Source: JBBSAT01 sp046351235
Lineage (GTDB): Bacteria; Myxococcota_A; Polyangia; Polyangiales; Sandaracinaceae
DNA: 64,000 nucleotides
NCBI GenBank assembly: GCA_046351235.1
Contig: JAXLYV010000002.1
Location: forward strand, 434,001-498,000
Direction: 5' to 3'
This document shows, piece after piece, positions 24,342-33,241 of this stretch; within the stretch, counting starts at the first letter, position 1, and each line of letters begins with the position of its first letter. The notes under the pieces are model-generated. The model was not told where the DNA came from, ran no database searches, and was given only the letters and a program-made list of their open reading frames with translations. The translations under genes were made by a program, and so were the position numbers.

Positions 24342-25958
24342 TCACTCCTCCCACGGATCCCGGCGCTCGAGGATGTCCATCGCGCCGGGCATTCCGTCGA
24401 CGCGCCGATAGTGGTGCGCGATGAACGCGTCGAGCTCGGGAAAGCTCTCGGTCGTGTGCGGCCCGCCGCAGAGCCACTGCGCGCCGGCCGCGCGCAGGAA
24501 GTAGCGCGGCCGCGTCCGTTCCAGCTCGCGCAGGAAGCGCTCGCGCATCCCGAGGATGATCGGGTTGTCACGGCTCTGGTAGAAGTAGAAGCCGTAGGCG
24601 AAGGACGTCGCGAGCGGCGCATCGGCGCGCCACATGCCGTCGACCGCGCCGGTGACCGTCTCGAACGGCTGCACGGTGTCCCCCGGCTCGAGGTGCTCGG
24701 AGAGGAATCGCGCGACGTACTGAGCGACGTTGTTGCGCCCCGAGCCGAGCTGGTTGGCGCGCGCCTCGTCCACGTACGGGTGCAGGGACGCGTAGGCCAT
24801 CGGCAGCAGCAGATAGAGGATCGCGCCGCGCTCGATCCAGGGCGCCGCCATCGCGCGCCGCGGAACCGTGAGCGTGAGCGCGACGAGCACGCCGACCGCC
24901 ATCCAGCCTGGCGTGTGCTGGTAGGTCCAGAAGTTCCCGCCGATCGCCGGGTAGAGCCAGCCCGCCAGCAAGAGGCCGAGCGACATCCACGTCGTCCGCT
25001 CCCACGGCGAGCCCGCGCGCGTGCGGAGCGCGAGCCACGCGCCGAAAGGAATGTACGCGAGCAGGGGCGCGTGCTCCGGATCGTGGAGCAGGCGCGCGCG
25101 CTCGAGCCAGCCCGCCACCGGATCGGGCTCGAAGCAGAGGCGGCCGGCCATCTGCGCATAGAGCGGCAGGTAGTTGCGCGTGATCCACCACCACGCTTCG
25201 AGGGCGCCGAGCGCGTAGAGACCCGAGACCATGATCACGATCGTGATCCCGATGCCGAGCCCGAAGCGGCCGATCGTGCGCAGGCGCGTCGCGCGCTCGA
25301 GGTGGCCGAGGAGAAAGAGCATCGGGAACGCGAAGGCGTGAACCTTGACGAAGAGCAGGAGCCCCGCGAGCACGCCGGCCCAGACGGGCGCGCGCCAGCG
25401 CAGGCACGCGCCACACGCGAAGGCCACGGCGAGCACCCAGACCTCGCGCTGGAGCGCGTCGGCGCCGATCGCGCGGAGATGGAAGAGCGCGTAGCCGAAG
25501 CTGCCGGCCAGGCCGGGGAGGGCGCGCGGCATCCGCAGCGCGGCCGGCGTGAGCAGGCACGTGACGACCATCAGCGCGATGTCGACCATGCGCAGCGCGA
25601 AGTCGTTCGGGCCGAAGAGCCCGTCGACGATCCCCATGAGGAGGAACGTCCCGGGCTGGTTCATGTCGAAGATCTGCGTGTACGGGACGTGCTGCCCCGT
25701 GCGCGCCAGGTGCGCGGCGTACATCACGACCGGCCCGTCGTGCCGGAAGCCCCAGCGCGACGAGAACACCCACGCCGCGACCGTGACGAGCACGAGACCG
25801 ATCGCGCTGATGCGGCCAGCGGTCTCGAGTGGGCGGGTGAGGCCCGGCGCGTAGTGACGGCTCGCGGTGATGGCGCGCGCGATCGGCCAGCGCAGCACGA
25901 GCGGCAGCCACGAGGGCACCGTCGTGTGCAGCGGCGCCCGACGCGACGTCACCGGCAT
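24342..25958 (-). CDS. Polytopic glycosyltransferase-like membrane protein
   Basis: 538 residues with about 10-12 transmembrane helices and a soluble C-terminal domain of roughly 130 residues. An early extracytoplasmic loop (HDGPVVMYAAHLARTGQHVPYTQIFDMNQPG) has the Asp-containing first loop typical of GT-C/ArnT-PMT type transferases, which use polyprenyl-phosphate sugars. The exact family and acceptor cannot be fixed. ATG at 25958 is preferred; an ATG at 25994 would overlap the neighbouring gene's stop. It may be the last gene of the minus-strand operon running from 29660. Confidence 0.72.
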   Translation of the reverse strand: MPVTSRRAPLHTTVPSWLPLVLRWPIARAITASRHYAPGLTRPLETAGRISAIGLVLVTVAAWVFSSRWGFRHDGPVVMYAAHLARTGQHVPYTQIFDMNQPGTFLLMGIVDGLFGPNDFALRMVDIALMVVTCLLTPAALRMPRALPGLAGSFGYALFHLRAIGADALQREVWVLAVAFACGACLRWRAPVWAGVLAGLLLFVKVHAFAFPMLFLLGHLERATRLRTIGRFGLGIGITIVIMVSGLYALGALEAWWWITRNYLPLYAQMAGRLCFEPDPVAGWLERARLLHDPEHAPLLAYIPFGAWLALRTRAGSPWERTTWMSLGLLLAGWLYPAIGGNFWTYQHTPGWMAVGVLVALTLTVPRRAMAAPWIERGAILYLLLPMAYASLHPYVDEARANQLGSGRNNVAQYVARFLSEHLEPGDTVQPFETVTGAVDGMWRADAPLATSFAYGFYFYQSRDNPIILGMRERFLRELERTRPRYFLRAAGAQWLCGGPHTTESFPELDAFIAHHYRRVDGMPGAMDILERRDPWEE

Positions 25959-25990
25959 GGCGCCTTCGCTACCCCGCCCTCCGGCCCGGT

Positions 25991-26953
25991 TCAAGGCCGG
26001 CGATGCGGGACCTCGCGGCCGAAGAAGAAGCCGTCGTCGCCCTGGCCCTGGTAGAGCGGGAGAATCACGAGGCCCTCGGCGGGAGCGCGGATTTCTCCGC
26101 CGGCGTCGTTCGCGAGCAGCTGCCCGCGGTGCACGCGCGCGATGTTCGCGAAGCCGGGCGCCATCTTGAAGCGATCGTCGGGCGTGATCGCGTAGCGCGC
26201 GACCACCTCCATCGCGCGGGGAATTCCGCCGCGCACCGCGTCGAGGTGCGCGCGCGCCGCGGCGAGCGTGGAGAGCTGGCTCGCGGTGGCGAGGCCCGCC
26301 GCTTCGATCGCGACGACGAGAGAGGCCTCGAGGTGATCGATCGTCTTCGGGTCGTCGTGCTGCCCGCCCTCGACGGCGAGGGCGATGGCGCCGCGGCGCA
26401 CGAGGTGGCTCGAGAGCACGCCCGCGAGCGCGGCTGCGAGGCCGCGGATCATCGGCAGTGGGAAGCGCAGCGCGAAGCTCTCCTGCGCCCGCGTGTCGTA
26501 GATGCCGAACGGATAGCCGGCCGCGCTCGTGGTGTGCAGATCGATCGCGAAGACCTTCCCGGCCGCGCGCGCGAAGACCGCATCGATCTCGTCGAGCAGC
26601 TCGCGCTGCTCGTGGTCCTCCGCGTCGTCGGTCGTGGCGTCGCGCGAGCGGAGCGCGGCGATCTTCTCGTCGGTCCAGACGCGGTTCAGATCCTTGCCGC
26701 GGTGGCGCCGGCCCTCGCGCATCGCGCCGAGGTTGCCGCCGAGCACCACGAGCTCGCCGCGGAGCGAGACCTCTTCGCTGCGCAGGCGCGCGAGCACGCG
26801 CTCGGCGGCGATGGCGCCGGCGACCTCGTTGCCGTGGATGAGCGTCGTGACGAGCAGCGTGGGCCCCGGGAAGTCCCCGAGGATGCGCCCGATCACCCGG
26901 CCGAAGGCAGGAGCGCTCACCGGCCGTCCTCGACCGGTGAGCGGCAGGTCCAC
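25991..26953 (-). CDS. Succinylglutamate desuccinylase/aspartoacylase-family zinc hydrolase
   Basis: 320 residues of the AstE/AspA branch of M14-like metallopeptidases. Zinc ligands are seen in HGNE (His40, Glu43) and DLHTTS (later His). The catalytic Glu is probably in AVEGGQ. The C-terminal beta domain (PGFANIARVHRGQLLAND...IRAPAEGLVILP) is normal for the family. It would cleave an amide bond next to an acidic residue. It begins 7 bases after the stop of the GCS2-CBS gene, so the two are one operon; a linked ligase and hydrolase suggests making and trimming of one amide product. Confidence 0.85.
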   Translation of the reverse strand: MDLPLTGRGRPVSAPAFGRVIGRILGDFPGPTLLVTTLIHGNEVAGAIAAERVLARLRSEEVSLRGELVVLGGNLGAMREGRRHRGKDLNRVWTDEKIAALRSRDATTDDAEDHEQRELLDEIDAVFARAAGKVFAIDLHTTSAAGYPFGIYDTRAQESFALRFPLPMIRGLAAALAGVLSSHLVRRGAIALAVEGGQHDDPKTIDHLEASLVVAIEAAGLATASQLSTLAAARAHLDAVRGGIPRAMEVVARYAITPDDRFKMAPGFANIARVHRGQLLANDAGGEIRAPAEGLVILPLYQGQGDDGFFFGREVPHRRP

Positions 26954-26960
26954 GTCTCGG

Positions 26961-28904
26961 TCACGACTCTTCGGTGAGCTTCTGCTCGAGCAGGTCGCCC
27001 GCGATGCCCATGAAGTCTTCTTCGGTGAGGATCGCGACGAGGTGCCCGTCCTGCACGACGGGCAGGCAGCCGATGCGGTAGCGCCGCAGGAGCGCGATGG
27101 CCTCCAGCGTGGGCGTCTCGGGGGTCACCGTGATCGGATCGCGGCGCATGATGTCCGAGACCGGCGTGCTACCCGCATCGCCCGCGTCGCCCTTCGTCTT
27201 GCGCAGGCCGTTCAGGTACCGCAGCACGGCGCGGTAGCTCACGAGCCCGACGAGCTTGCCGGTGCCGTCCTCCACGGGGATGTGCCGGATGCGCTCCCAG
27301 CCCATCAGATCCGCGCAGAGCTCGACGGCGTCGTCGGGCTGCACGGTGAAGATGTCGGTCGTCATGTACTGCGCGACCTTGTTGTACGAGTGCTTGGCGC
27401 TCGCGGCCTCGTCGAGGCGCGCGCGCTCCCACTCGCTCACGGGGCGCCCGGTCTTCTGGCGCGCGACGGTCGCGGCCACGAGCGCGTTGAGGCGCTCGCC
27501 GGGGCTGCCCTTCTTCTGCATGCCGGCGAGCGACTGCAGCATCCAGCGCGAGCCGGTGCGCATCGTGCGCGCCCGCTGATCGACGACGCCGAGGTACTTC
27601 TTGATGTCGCCTTCGTCGATCTTCGCGCGCCTGAGGCCCGCCTCGGCGAGCGGCAAGAGCTTGTCGACGACGAGCTCCTGCGCTTCGACCTCTTCGCCGT
27701 CGAGCCACGTGAAGCGCGCGCCGAGACCTTCCCGCGCGGCGGCGTAGAGGTTCGCCTGCGCCTGGTCGAACTCCATGCGCTTGGTGACGTCCTCGACCGT
27801 GGCGCCGAGCTCCTTCATGAGCCCGAGCCAGAACGCGGCGTTCGCGATCTCGTCGGGAATCGAGGGGCCCGAAGGCATCACGCGCATCTCGATGCGCAGG
27901 TGCGGCTTGTCGCCGTGGATGCCGTAGCAGGCGCGGTTCCAGCGGTAGACCGTGCCGTTGTGCAGGCGCAGCGCCTTGAGCTGCGGGATGCGGCCCGCCT
28001 CGAGCGCCTCCATCGGATCCTCGTCGAGGTCCGTACCGACGAGCGAGCGGAAGCGCGCCACGTCTTCCTTGTAGATCTCCATCACGCTCTTCTGGACCCA
28101 GCGCTTGCCGAAGCTGACGCGCGCGATGGAGTCGCGGAGGTGATGGCCAGGCTTGCGCGTGTCGACGGCCTGCTCGAAGAGCGCGATGCGCGTCTCGGCC
28201 CAGAGGCGCTTGCCGAAGAGCACGGCCGAGTTCGTGGCGACCGCGAGCGCCGGGCCGAGCACGGCCTGCGCGAGGTTGTACATCCGCGCGAACTCGCTCG
28301 GGTCGACCTGCAGGTGGACCTGGAACGAGCAGTTGCACGCCTCGACCATCACGGAGTCGTGTCGGACGATGAGCTCGTCGACGCCCTTGATGGAGAAGTC
28401 GTAGGGCTCGCCGCGCATGTTCGTGGTGGCGCGGTTGAGCGCCATGTAGCGCGGCGAGGGCACCATGCTCTCGAGGCCGAGGTCACTCTTGCGGATCGTC
28501 GGCAGGATGCCGACGAGCACCGGGTGCAGCTCGAGCTCGCTCGTCGCGGTGCGCACGCGCTCGTAGAGCGTGCTGAGCTGCTCGTCGAGCGCCGAGATGC
28601 CCTTGCCCTCGAAAGGCTGCGGGTCCGCGTTCATCTCGAGCTGGAAGAGGCCCAGCTCGGTCGTGAAGTGCGGGTCCTGGAGCTTCTCCATGACCTTCAG
28701 CGCCGAGAGCGCCGGCTGGTAGGCCTTGTCGACGAGGAACATCTCCTGCTCGGCGCCGATCCGACCGACGCCGCTCTCGAACATGTTCTCGGCGAGCATC
28801 CGCTCGAGCGCCCGCAGGTCCGCGAGGATCGCGCGCGTGAAACGACGCCGGTCCTCGCCTGCGAGCTCGCCTTCGACCTTCTTGTGATCGCGCGTGTCTT
28901 CCAT
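26961..28904 (-). CDS. Glutamate-cysteine-ligase-like (GCS2) enzyme fused to two CBS domains
   Basis: 647 residues. Residues about 40-430 fit the GCS2 family of ATP-dependent COOH-NH2 ligases: IGAEQEMFLVD and FQLEMNADPQ near the start, NCSFQVHLQVD in the middle and LRIEMRVMPSGP late. After a helical linker come two CBS motifs (VAQYMTTDIFTVQPDD and VSDIMRRDPITVTPET), a Bateman pair that usually binds adenosyl ligands. The fusion suggests allosteric control by energy state. The true substrate may not be glutamate plus cysteine; no gshB is adjacent. Six bases separate it from the esterase gene upstream. Confidence 0.88.
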   Translation of the reverse strand: MEDTRDHKKVEGELAGEDRRRFTRAILADLRALERMLAENMFESGVGRIGAEQEMFLVDKAYQPALSALKVMEKLQDPHFTTELGLFQLEMNADPQPFEGKGISALDEQLSTLYERVRTATSELELHPVLVGILPTIRKSDLGLESMVPSPRYMALNRATTNMRGEPYDFSIKGVDELIVRHDSVMVEACNCSFQVHLQVDPSEFARMYNLAQAVLGPALAVATNSAVLFGKRLWAETRIALFEQAVDTRKPGHHLRDSIARVSFGKRWVQKSVMEIYKEDVARFRSLVGTDLDEDPMEALEAGRIPQLKALRLHNGTVYRWNRACYGIHGDKPHLRIEMRVMPSGPSIPDEIANAAFWLGLMKELGATVEDVTKRMEFDQAQANLYAAAREGLGARFTWLDGEEVEAQELVVDKLLPLAEAGLRRAKIDEGDIKKYLGVVDQRARTMRTGSRWMLQSLAGMQKKGSPGERLNALVAATVARQKTGRPVSEWERARLDEAASAKHSYNKVAQYMTTDIFTVQPDDAVELCADLMGWERIRHIPVEDGTGKLVGLVSYRAVLRYLNGLRKTKGDAGDAGSTPVSDIMRRDPITVTPETPTLEAIALLRRYRIGCLPVVQDGHLVAILTEEDFMGIAGDLLEQKLTEES

Positions 28905-28910
28905 CCAGGC

Positions 28911-29660
28911 TCAGCTCTTCTTCTCTGGTTCGCTCGTCCACTGATCGAGGTACTGCGGAAGCATCTTCCGCCACGTGACCCAGTCGTGGTGCCAGTCGGG
29001 GCCCCACGGATCGACGCGGTTCGGGATGCCCTTGTCGCCGAGCACGCGCGCCATCGCCCACGTCTCGCCCATGTTCTCGGCGCGGCCGGCGCCGCTCGCG
29101 AAGAGGATGAAGTTCTTCTTGAGGCGATCGAGGTGCGGCCCGTTCAGCGTGGGCACGAACTGCAGCGGCGAGCTGACGAAGTAGTCGTCGTTGTAGCGGT
29201 CGACCTCGATGAAGCGCATGAGGTTGAACGTGCCGCTCATCGCGAGCGCGCGGCTGAACAGGTCGGGGAAGCGGCAGGTGACCGCGACCGAGTGGAACGC
29301 ACCGATCGACGCGCCCGTCACCCAGATCGGCTGCGCGCCACCGCAGTCCTTGTGGATCGCCGGCACCACCTCGTTCTTCACGTACTGGTGGAACTGGTTG
29401 TTCATCCACATGCGGTGGCCGGGCGTGCCCTCCTTGCCGAACCAGGTCTTCCCTGCGACCGAGTCGCACGAATAGACCTTGATGCGCCCAGCGGAGATCA
29501 GCGGCTCGAGCACGCGGATGAGCAGGAAGCGCTCGATCTCCTCGGCATCGCCCCCGGCCGTCGGGAAGATCAGGACCGGTTGTCCGAAGTGTCCCCAGCG
29601 ACAGAGCGTCGCCTCGACCCCCGTTCTCTCACTGCGCCAGCGCGACTTGACGAAGCTCAA
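28911..29660 (-). CDS. Esterase-superfamily alpha/beta hydrolase
   Basis: 249 residues in the putative-esterase (EstD-like) branch of alpha/beta hydrolases. The nucleophile elbow is GASIGAFH. An Asp or Glu should follow around the late strand ILFASGAG, and the final His is in WHHDWVTWR. No signal peptide, so it is cytoplasmic. TTG at 29660 is the start, with GAGGAGG four bases before it. It is the first gene of the esterase, GCS2-CBS and aspartoacylase operon; family members with this neighbour set are known but the pathway is not. Confidence 0.85.
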   Translation of the reverse strand: MSFVKSRWRSERTGVEATLCRWGHFGQPVLIFPTAGGDAEEIERFLLIRVLEPLISAGRIKVYSCDSVAGKTWFGKEGTPGHRMWMNNQFHQYVKNEVVPAIHKDCGGAQPIWVTGASIGAFHSVAVTCRFPDLFSRALAMSGTFNLMRFIEVDRYNDDYFVSSPLQFVPTLNGPHLDRLKKNFILFASGAGRAENMGETWAMARVLGDKGIPNRVDPWGPDWHHDWVTWRKMLPQYLDQWTSEPEKKS

Positions 29661-29794
29661 TCGTCCTCCTCGAGATGCCCTGGCGCATTCTCACACAGGC
29701 GATGGCGCGAAAGACAGTTCCTTCGACGCGGGCGTGGGTGGCGACGGGCTTCTGTCCGGGAACCGACCTGGGTATCCTCGCCTGCGGAGGCCGC

Positions 29795-30835
29795 ATGAGG
29801 ATCTTCTTGGCTTGCTCGGTGCTGGCGTGGGTCGCGTTCTCGGGGGCCGGCTGCAGCGGGGGCCCGACCGTGACGGAAGACGACGCGGGAACCGACGCCG
29901 CCCGCACCGACGGGAGCGCGCCCGCGGACGGTGGGCCGAGGCCCGATGGCGCCAGCGATCGCGATGGCGGCGGCACGGACGTGGACGGCGGCGGCACGGA
30001 CGTGGACGGCGGCGGCACGGACGTGGACGGCGGCGGCACGGACGTGGACGGTGGCGGCACGGACGTGGACGGCGGCGGCACGGACGTGGACGGCGGCACG
30101 GCCCCGGACGGCGGGGCCACCGACGTGGACGGCGGCACGGGCGTGGACGGCGGCTCGGCCGTCGATGCGGGAGGCACCAGCTGCGGTCCCGGGCGCGGTT
30201 GCCGCGGCCTCACCCAGTACTGCGAGACTCCGCCCGGCATGTGCGGCGGCAACGGCGTGTGCGCGCCGGTGCCCGGCCCCCTCGACTGCGATCGCCTGGT
30301 CGCGCCGGTCTGCGGCTGCGACGGCACGACGTACACGAACTCCTGCCTCGCGGCGCGCGCGCGCGTCTCGGTCGACCACGACGGCGCGTGCGGCGCGTGC
30401 ACCAGCAGCGCGGACTGCCTCGGAGGCGAGTACTGCGCCACGCCCGACGGCATGTGCACCGCCACCGGGATGTGCATGCTCCGCCCGCGCAGCTGCCCGG
30501 CGACGTGCGCGCCCGAGTGCGGCTGCGACGGCGTCTCGTACGCGAGCGCGTGCGAGCGCGAGCGGGCCGGCGTCGGCTTCGCGGCGGACGGCCCGTGCCC
30601 GGGCTCCGTGGCGCCCTGCGGAGGCACGATGTGCTGCCGCAGCGATCTCGACTGCGGCGGTCGCGGTCAGGAGTGCGTCGGGCCCGCGGGCGACATGGTC
30701 TGCAAGCTCCGCCCGCCGGCCGGCCAGTGCTGGGACGACGCCGACTGCGGCCCTGGCACCACGTGCACGGGCGCGTTCGTCTGCGGCTGCACGCCGCTGT
30801 GCATCGTCGCCGACCGCCTCGGGACCTGCGGCTGA
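29795..30835 (+). CDS. Kazal-domain lipoprotein with GGGTDVD repeat linker
   Basis: 346 residues. Signal with lipobox SGAGC; an Asp/Gly-rich linker of about 100 residues, including six exact GGGTDVD repeats; then two Kazal-like modules recognised by PVCGCDGTTYTNSC and ECGCDGVSYASAC. A Cys-rich tail (CCRSDLDCG...CVGPAGD) follows. Kazal modules inhibit serine proteases in other organisms; here they may protect the surface or bind partners. CGGAGG lies before the ATG at 29795. Divergent from the esterase operon. Confidence 0.82.
   Translation: MRIFLACSVLAWVAFSGAGCSGGPTVTEDDAGTDAARTDGSAPADGGPRPDGASDRDGGGTDVDGGGTDVDGGGTDVDGGGTDVDGGGTDVDGGGTDVDGGTAPDGGATDVDGGTGVDGGSAVDAGGTSCGPGRGCRGLTQYCETPPGMCGGNGVCAPVPGPLDCDRLVAPVCGCDGTTYTNSCLAARARVSVDHDGACGACTSSADCLGGEYCATPDGMCTATGMCMLRPRSCPATCAPECGCDGVSYASACERERAGVGFAADGPCPGSVAPCGGTMCCRSDLDCGGRGQECVGPAGDMVCKLRPPAGQCWDDADCGPGTTCTGAFVCGCTPLCIVADRLGTCG
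29966..30091 (+). repeat. 21-base tandem repeat inside the Kazal lipoprotein gene
   Basis: Six consecutive copies of GGCGGCGGCACGGACGTGGAC encode GGGTDVD. They are identical except for a C-to-T change in one copy (GGTGGC). Near-identity at synonymous sites points to recent expansion by slippage or unequal exchange, so copy number is likely to vary between strains. Degenerate copies continue to about 30160. Confidence 0.92.
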
Positions 30836-30880
30836 CGCGGGGCGCTCGGCGCGCGCGGGATCCGGAGGGACGAGGGGGGC

Positions 30881-32092
30881 TCAGCGCGGGGACGAAGGCT
30901 CGTCGGTCGGCATCGGAGCCGCCCCGAGGTTCCTCACGCGCGGCGTCGCCACGACGAACAAGAGCACGAGCGCGAGCAAGCCCGCGCTGACCTCGAAGGG
31001 CAGTGGCTGCTGGAGCTGATAGAGCGCCGGCCCGACCAGCGGGCCCACGAGGCGGCCGAGGCCCTGCGCCGAGCTGTTCGCGCCGGCCACGTCGCCCTGC
31101 TCGTCCTCCGAGGCCGAGAGCGAGAGCGCGCTCGTGACGCCCGGCATCACGAGCCCCTGCCCGAGCCCCTGGAGCGCCATCGCGACGGCGAGCATCGTGA
31201 AGTCGTTCGCCACGACGAGGAGCGCCATGCCGAGCGTCGTGAGCGGCAGCCCCATCATCAAGAGGCGGCCCGGCGGGATGCGGAAGCGGCGCACCAGGAA
31301 GCCCTGCGCGAAGACCGCCACGACGCCGTAGACGCCGAGCGCGCGGCCCACGAAGTAGGGCGTCTCGTCGTGCGAGAGGTGCAGGCGATCCTCGAACGCG
31401 AAGGCGACGGTCTGCTCCATGAGCACGCTCGCGAAGGTCGTGGTGAAGCCGATCGCGAGCAGCGTGCTGGCCTTGCCCAGCACGCGCTGGAAGCTCGGCG
31501 GCGGCCCCGTGCGCGCGCGCCGCGCCGGCTCGCGCAGCAGCGCCGCGACGAGCACGGCGTTGACCACCGCGATGCCGACCGAGACCCAGATCGGCGCGAA
31601 GAGCCCGAAGAAGCGCGACGAGAACGCGCCGATCACCGGGCCGAAGACGAGCCCGAGCCCGAAGGCGGCGCCGACGACCGCCATCCCGCTCGTGCGGTTC
31701 TCGCGATCGGTGAGATCCGCGGCCCAGGCCTGCGCCGTCGGGAGCGTGGCCGACGAGAGCGCGCCGCCGACGAGGCGCACGAGGACGAGGGCCCCGAGCA
31801 GCAGCGTTCCGCGGATCTCTCCGCGCGCGCCGGCCTCCGCCACGAGCGCGAGCCCCAGGAAGGAGACGCCGAACCCGATCACGCCGACGAGCAGCACGGG
31901 CTTGCGGCCGAGCTTCTCGCTCAGGCGTCCCCAGAAGGGCGCGGCGAGGAACTGCGCGATGGCGTAGCTCGTCGAGGTGAGGCCGATCTCCGACTCCGTC
32001 AGCCCGAGCTCCCGGCCGAGCGGAGCGAGCACCGGGAAGAGAATCGAGAGCCCCAGGATGCTGCTGAACAGCGATAGGAACAGGAGGGGCAT
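30881..32092 (-). CDS. MFS drug-efflux-type transporter
   Basis: 403 residues with 12 predicted helices. Motif A of the DHA1 group is present as GRLSEKLGRKP between helices 2 and 3, with a second, weaker copy in the C-terminal half (VRRFRIPPGR). The GXXXGPVIGA segment in helix 5 (LGLVFGPVIGAFSS) matches antiporter motif C, so export of a small molecule by proton antiport is likely; the substrate is unknown. It is divergent from plsX. Confidence 0.88.
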   Translation of the reverse strand: MPLLFLSLFSSILGLSILFPVLAPLGRELGLTESEIGLTSTSYAIAQFLAAPFWGRLSEKLGRKPVLLVGVIGFGVSFLGLALVAEAGARGEIRGTLLLGALVLVRLVGGALSSATLPTAQAWAADLTDRENRTSGMAVVGAAFGLGLVFGPVIGAFSSRFFGLFAPIWVSVGIAVVNAVLVAALLREPARRARTGPPPSFQRVLGKASTLLAIGFTTTFASVLMEQTVAFAFEDRLHLSHDETPYFVGRALGVYGVVAVFAQGFLVRRFRIPPGRLLMMGLPLTTLGMALLVVANDFTMLAVAMALQGLGQGLVMPGVTSALSLSASEDEQGDVAGANSSAQGLGRLVGPLVGPALYQLQQPLPFEVSAGLLALVLLFVVATPRVRNLGAAPMPTDEPSSPR

Positions 32093-32181
32093 CGGCGAGG
32101 GCTCGGTTCTGCGCTCCGTCGGGCGCGATGTCGAGCCGCGTGCGGGGCCGAGGAGCGGCGGGATCGCGTACCATCCCGGGC

Positions 32182-33219
32182 GTGGAGAAACGCAGCGCGA
32201 TCGCGCTCGACGCGATGGGAAGTGATCGAGGCCCGGCTGCTACGGTGGCCGGCGCTGCGCGGGTGACGCGGCACGCGAGCGCGCCGGACCTGGTGCTCGT
32301 CGGCGACGCGGCGGCGCTCCACGCCGAGCTCGACCGGCATCCGCACGATCCCAAGCGCCTGCGCATCGTGCACGCGAGCCAGGTCATCGGGCAGGACGAG
32401 AAGCCGCAGGCCGCGCTCGCCGAGAAGAAGGACGCCTCGATCGTGCGGGCCGTCGAGCTCGTGTGCGCCGGCGAGGCCGACGTGCTGGTCTCGGCCGGCA
32501 ACACCGGCGCCGTCACGCTCGCCTGCGCGCGCGGCTTCCAGCGCCTGCCCGGCATCTCGCGTGCGGCGCTCGGCGCCGTCTACCCGACCGAGCGGCGGCG
32601 CGGCGAGAAGGACGATCCCTTCTCGCTGATCCTCGACGCCGGCCTCACGCTCGAAGCGACCGAGAGCGATCTCGTCGCGTTCGCGGTGATGGGGAGCGCG
32701 TACGCGTCGCGCATCTCGCGCAACGAGCGACCGCGCGTCGCGCTGCTCTCGGTCGGGAGCGAAGAAGGCAAGGGCACGCCGGCCGTCGTCGCCGCGCACG
32801 AGCGCCTCAAGAAGGTCGCCGGGATCGAGTTCATCGGCAACGTCGAGGGCATGGACATCCCGCGCGGCACCGCGGACGTGGTGGTCACCGGCGGCTTCGT
32901 CGGCAACATCGTGCTCAAGATGCTCGAGGGCGTGAGCGACACGGTGATGCGCCTGGCGCGCTACGCCGGCGAGAAGAGCCTGCAGTATCGCGCCGGCCTC
33001 GCGCTCTTGGCCCCGGCGATCCAGCGCGTGCGCCAGGTGACCGACTGGGAACAGTACGGCGGCGCGCCGATCCTCGGCTTCGATCGCCTGTGCATCAAGG
33101 CCCACGGCCGCAGCACCGAGCGCGCGATCGGCAACGCGCTCCGCGTCGCGCAGCGCGCGAGCACGACGCGCCTGGTCGAGACGATGCGCGAAGGGCTCGA
33201 TCGCGCCGGCCTGGGCTGA
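32182..33219 (+). CDS. plsX: Phosphate acyltransferase PlsX
   Basis: Makes acyl-phosphate from acyl-ACP, the donor for PlsY in phospholipid synthesis; peripheral membrane enzyme. 345 residues, normal length. Typical blocks: ALDAMGSDRGP at the N-terminus, VSAGNTGA, LLSVGSEEGKG, FIGNVEGMDIPRG, VVTGGFVGNIVLKMLEG and a C-terminal YGGAPILGF...KAHGRS. GTG at 32182 starts the first strand. It is usually beside rpmF and fabH; here it stands alone between an exporter and a Cys-rich lipoprotein. Confidence 0.96.
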   Translation: MEKRSAIALDAMGSDRGPAATVAGAARVTRHASAPDLVLVGDAAALHAELDRHPHDPKRLRIVHASQVIGQDEKPQAALAEKKDASIVRAVELVCAGEADVLVSAGNTGAVTLACARGFQRLPGISRAALGAVYPTERRRGEKDDPFSLILDAGLTLEATESDLVAFAVMGSAYASRISRNERPRVALLSVGSEEGKGTPAVVAAHERLKKVAGIEFIGNVEGMDIPRGTADVVVTGGFVGNIVLKMLEGVSDTVMRLARYAGEKSLQYRAGLALLAPAIQRVRQVTDWEQYGGAPILGFDRLCIKAHGRSTERAIGNALRVAQRASTTRLVETMREGLDRAGLG

Positions 33220-33241
33220 AGGCCGGCGCGCCCGCCGCGCG

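Noticed and set aside
29966..30091. Regular repeats that might be read as a CRISPR array
   Set aside because: Units are contiguous without spacers, keep the reading frame and encode GGGTDVD; this is a coding tandem repeat.
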